A DNA stretch of 14,282 bases from Halieaceae bacterium (GTDB lineage Bacteria; Pseudomonadota; Gammaproteobacteria; Pseudomonadales; Halieaceae), in contig WTJR01000135.1 of assembly GCA_011524755.1 (NCBI GenBank), forward strand, positions 1 through 14,282, written 5' to 3'. Below the pieces are notes generated by a model. That model was given only the letters and a program-made list of their open reading frames with translations. It ran no database searches and was not told where the DNA came from. How positions within the stretch are numbered: position 1 is the stretch's first letter; every line of letters starts with the position of its first letter. The position numbers were made by a program, and so were the translations under genes. This document shows positions 14,234 through 14,282 of the stretch, piece after piece.

Positions 14234-14282
14234 TGGAGCGGGAAACGAGGTTCGAACTCGCGACCTCAACCTTGGCAAGGTT
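14234..14282 (-). tRNA. tRNA-Gly (anticodon GCC), 3' part
   Basis: The last 49 nt read on the minus strand as the 3' two-thirds of a glycine tRNA: anticodon stem AACC, loop TTGCCAA (anticodon GCC), GGTT; variable region; T-arm GCGAG-TTCGAAC-CTCGT; acceptor 3' strand TTCCCGC, discriminator T and encoded CCA (14234-14236). The D-arm and 5' acceptor are beyond the edge. Six T's follow CCA directly (14228-14233, minus strand), which may help end the transcript. The gene precedes the LysE-family gene by 87 nt. Confidence 0.93.

Noticed and set aside
14147..14278. N-terminal extension of the LysE-family gene into the tRNA
   Set aside because: LysE homology begins at MTLELW; the extension would translate the tRNA.
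14234..14282. tRNA 3' end as an integration (att) site
   Set aside because: No integrase and no repeat of the tRNA 3' end could be seen in the window.

Overview
This 14.3 kb window looks like ordinary chromosome of a Gram-negative gammaproteobacterium, most likely a marine heterotroph of the Halieaceae (OM60/NOR5) type. The signs are the MoaC/D/E, BCP and YajC sequences close to E. coli, a YfcG-like GST, a lipoprotein with a glycine-rich tail after the lipobox, a Spinster-type MFS carrier and a FadD-like ligase of actinobacterial FadD17/19 flavour. The genus is inferred from gene content, not proven. I see no phage, IS, CRISPR or defence module, and no clearly new multi-gene system. No gene-free stretch exceeds 300 bases.

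Minus-strand block (1-7034). In transcription order it reads moaC, moaD, moaE, a Zn-ribbon NUDIX hydrolase, bcp (peroxiredoxin), a YfcG-like glutathione S-transferase, xthA (exonuclease III), yajC, a D-cysteine desulfhydrase-type PLP enzyme, a sodium:alanine/glycine symporter, and a 5'-nucleotidase cut by the left edge. Many neighbours overlap or touch (17, 8, 4, 4 and 11 nt overlaps and one 5 nt gap). The block therefore behaves as two or three tight sub-operons: Moco biosynthesis plus NUDIX; peroxide/thiol/DNA-repair (bcp-gst-xthA); and yajC-PLP enzyme-symporter-nucleotidase, the last preceded by a very AT-rich spacer.

Plus-strand block (7171-13475). A Spinster-like MFS carrier diverges from moaC. 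It is followed by a DEAD-box RNA helicase with a DbpA-type C-terminal RNA-binding domain, a perfect 9-bp hairpin, a fatty-acyl/steroid-acyl-type CoA ligase, and a secreted serine-hydrolase lipoprotein of the beta-lactamase/NylB fold. The last two are 31 nt apart and probably co-transcribed; a hydrolase that frees an acid and a ligase that activates it would make a plausible small scavenging pair, but the substrate is unknown.

Right edge (13487-14282, minus strand). A LysE-family exporter ends 11 nt from the lipoprotein gene (convergent), and the 3' part of a tRNA-Gly(GCC) lies upstream of it.

The most check-worthy points are a BCP peroxiredoxin with a single cysteine directly overlapping a glutathione-using YfcG-like gene, a yajC away from tgt/secD/secF and overlapping a TTG-started PLP enzyme gene, a 14-bp perfect palindrome with a nearby repeat between the PLP enzyme and symporter genes, and the cysteine-rich hydrolase lipoprotein.
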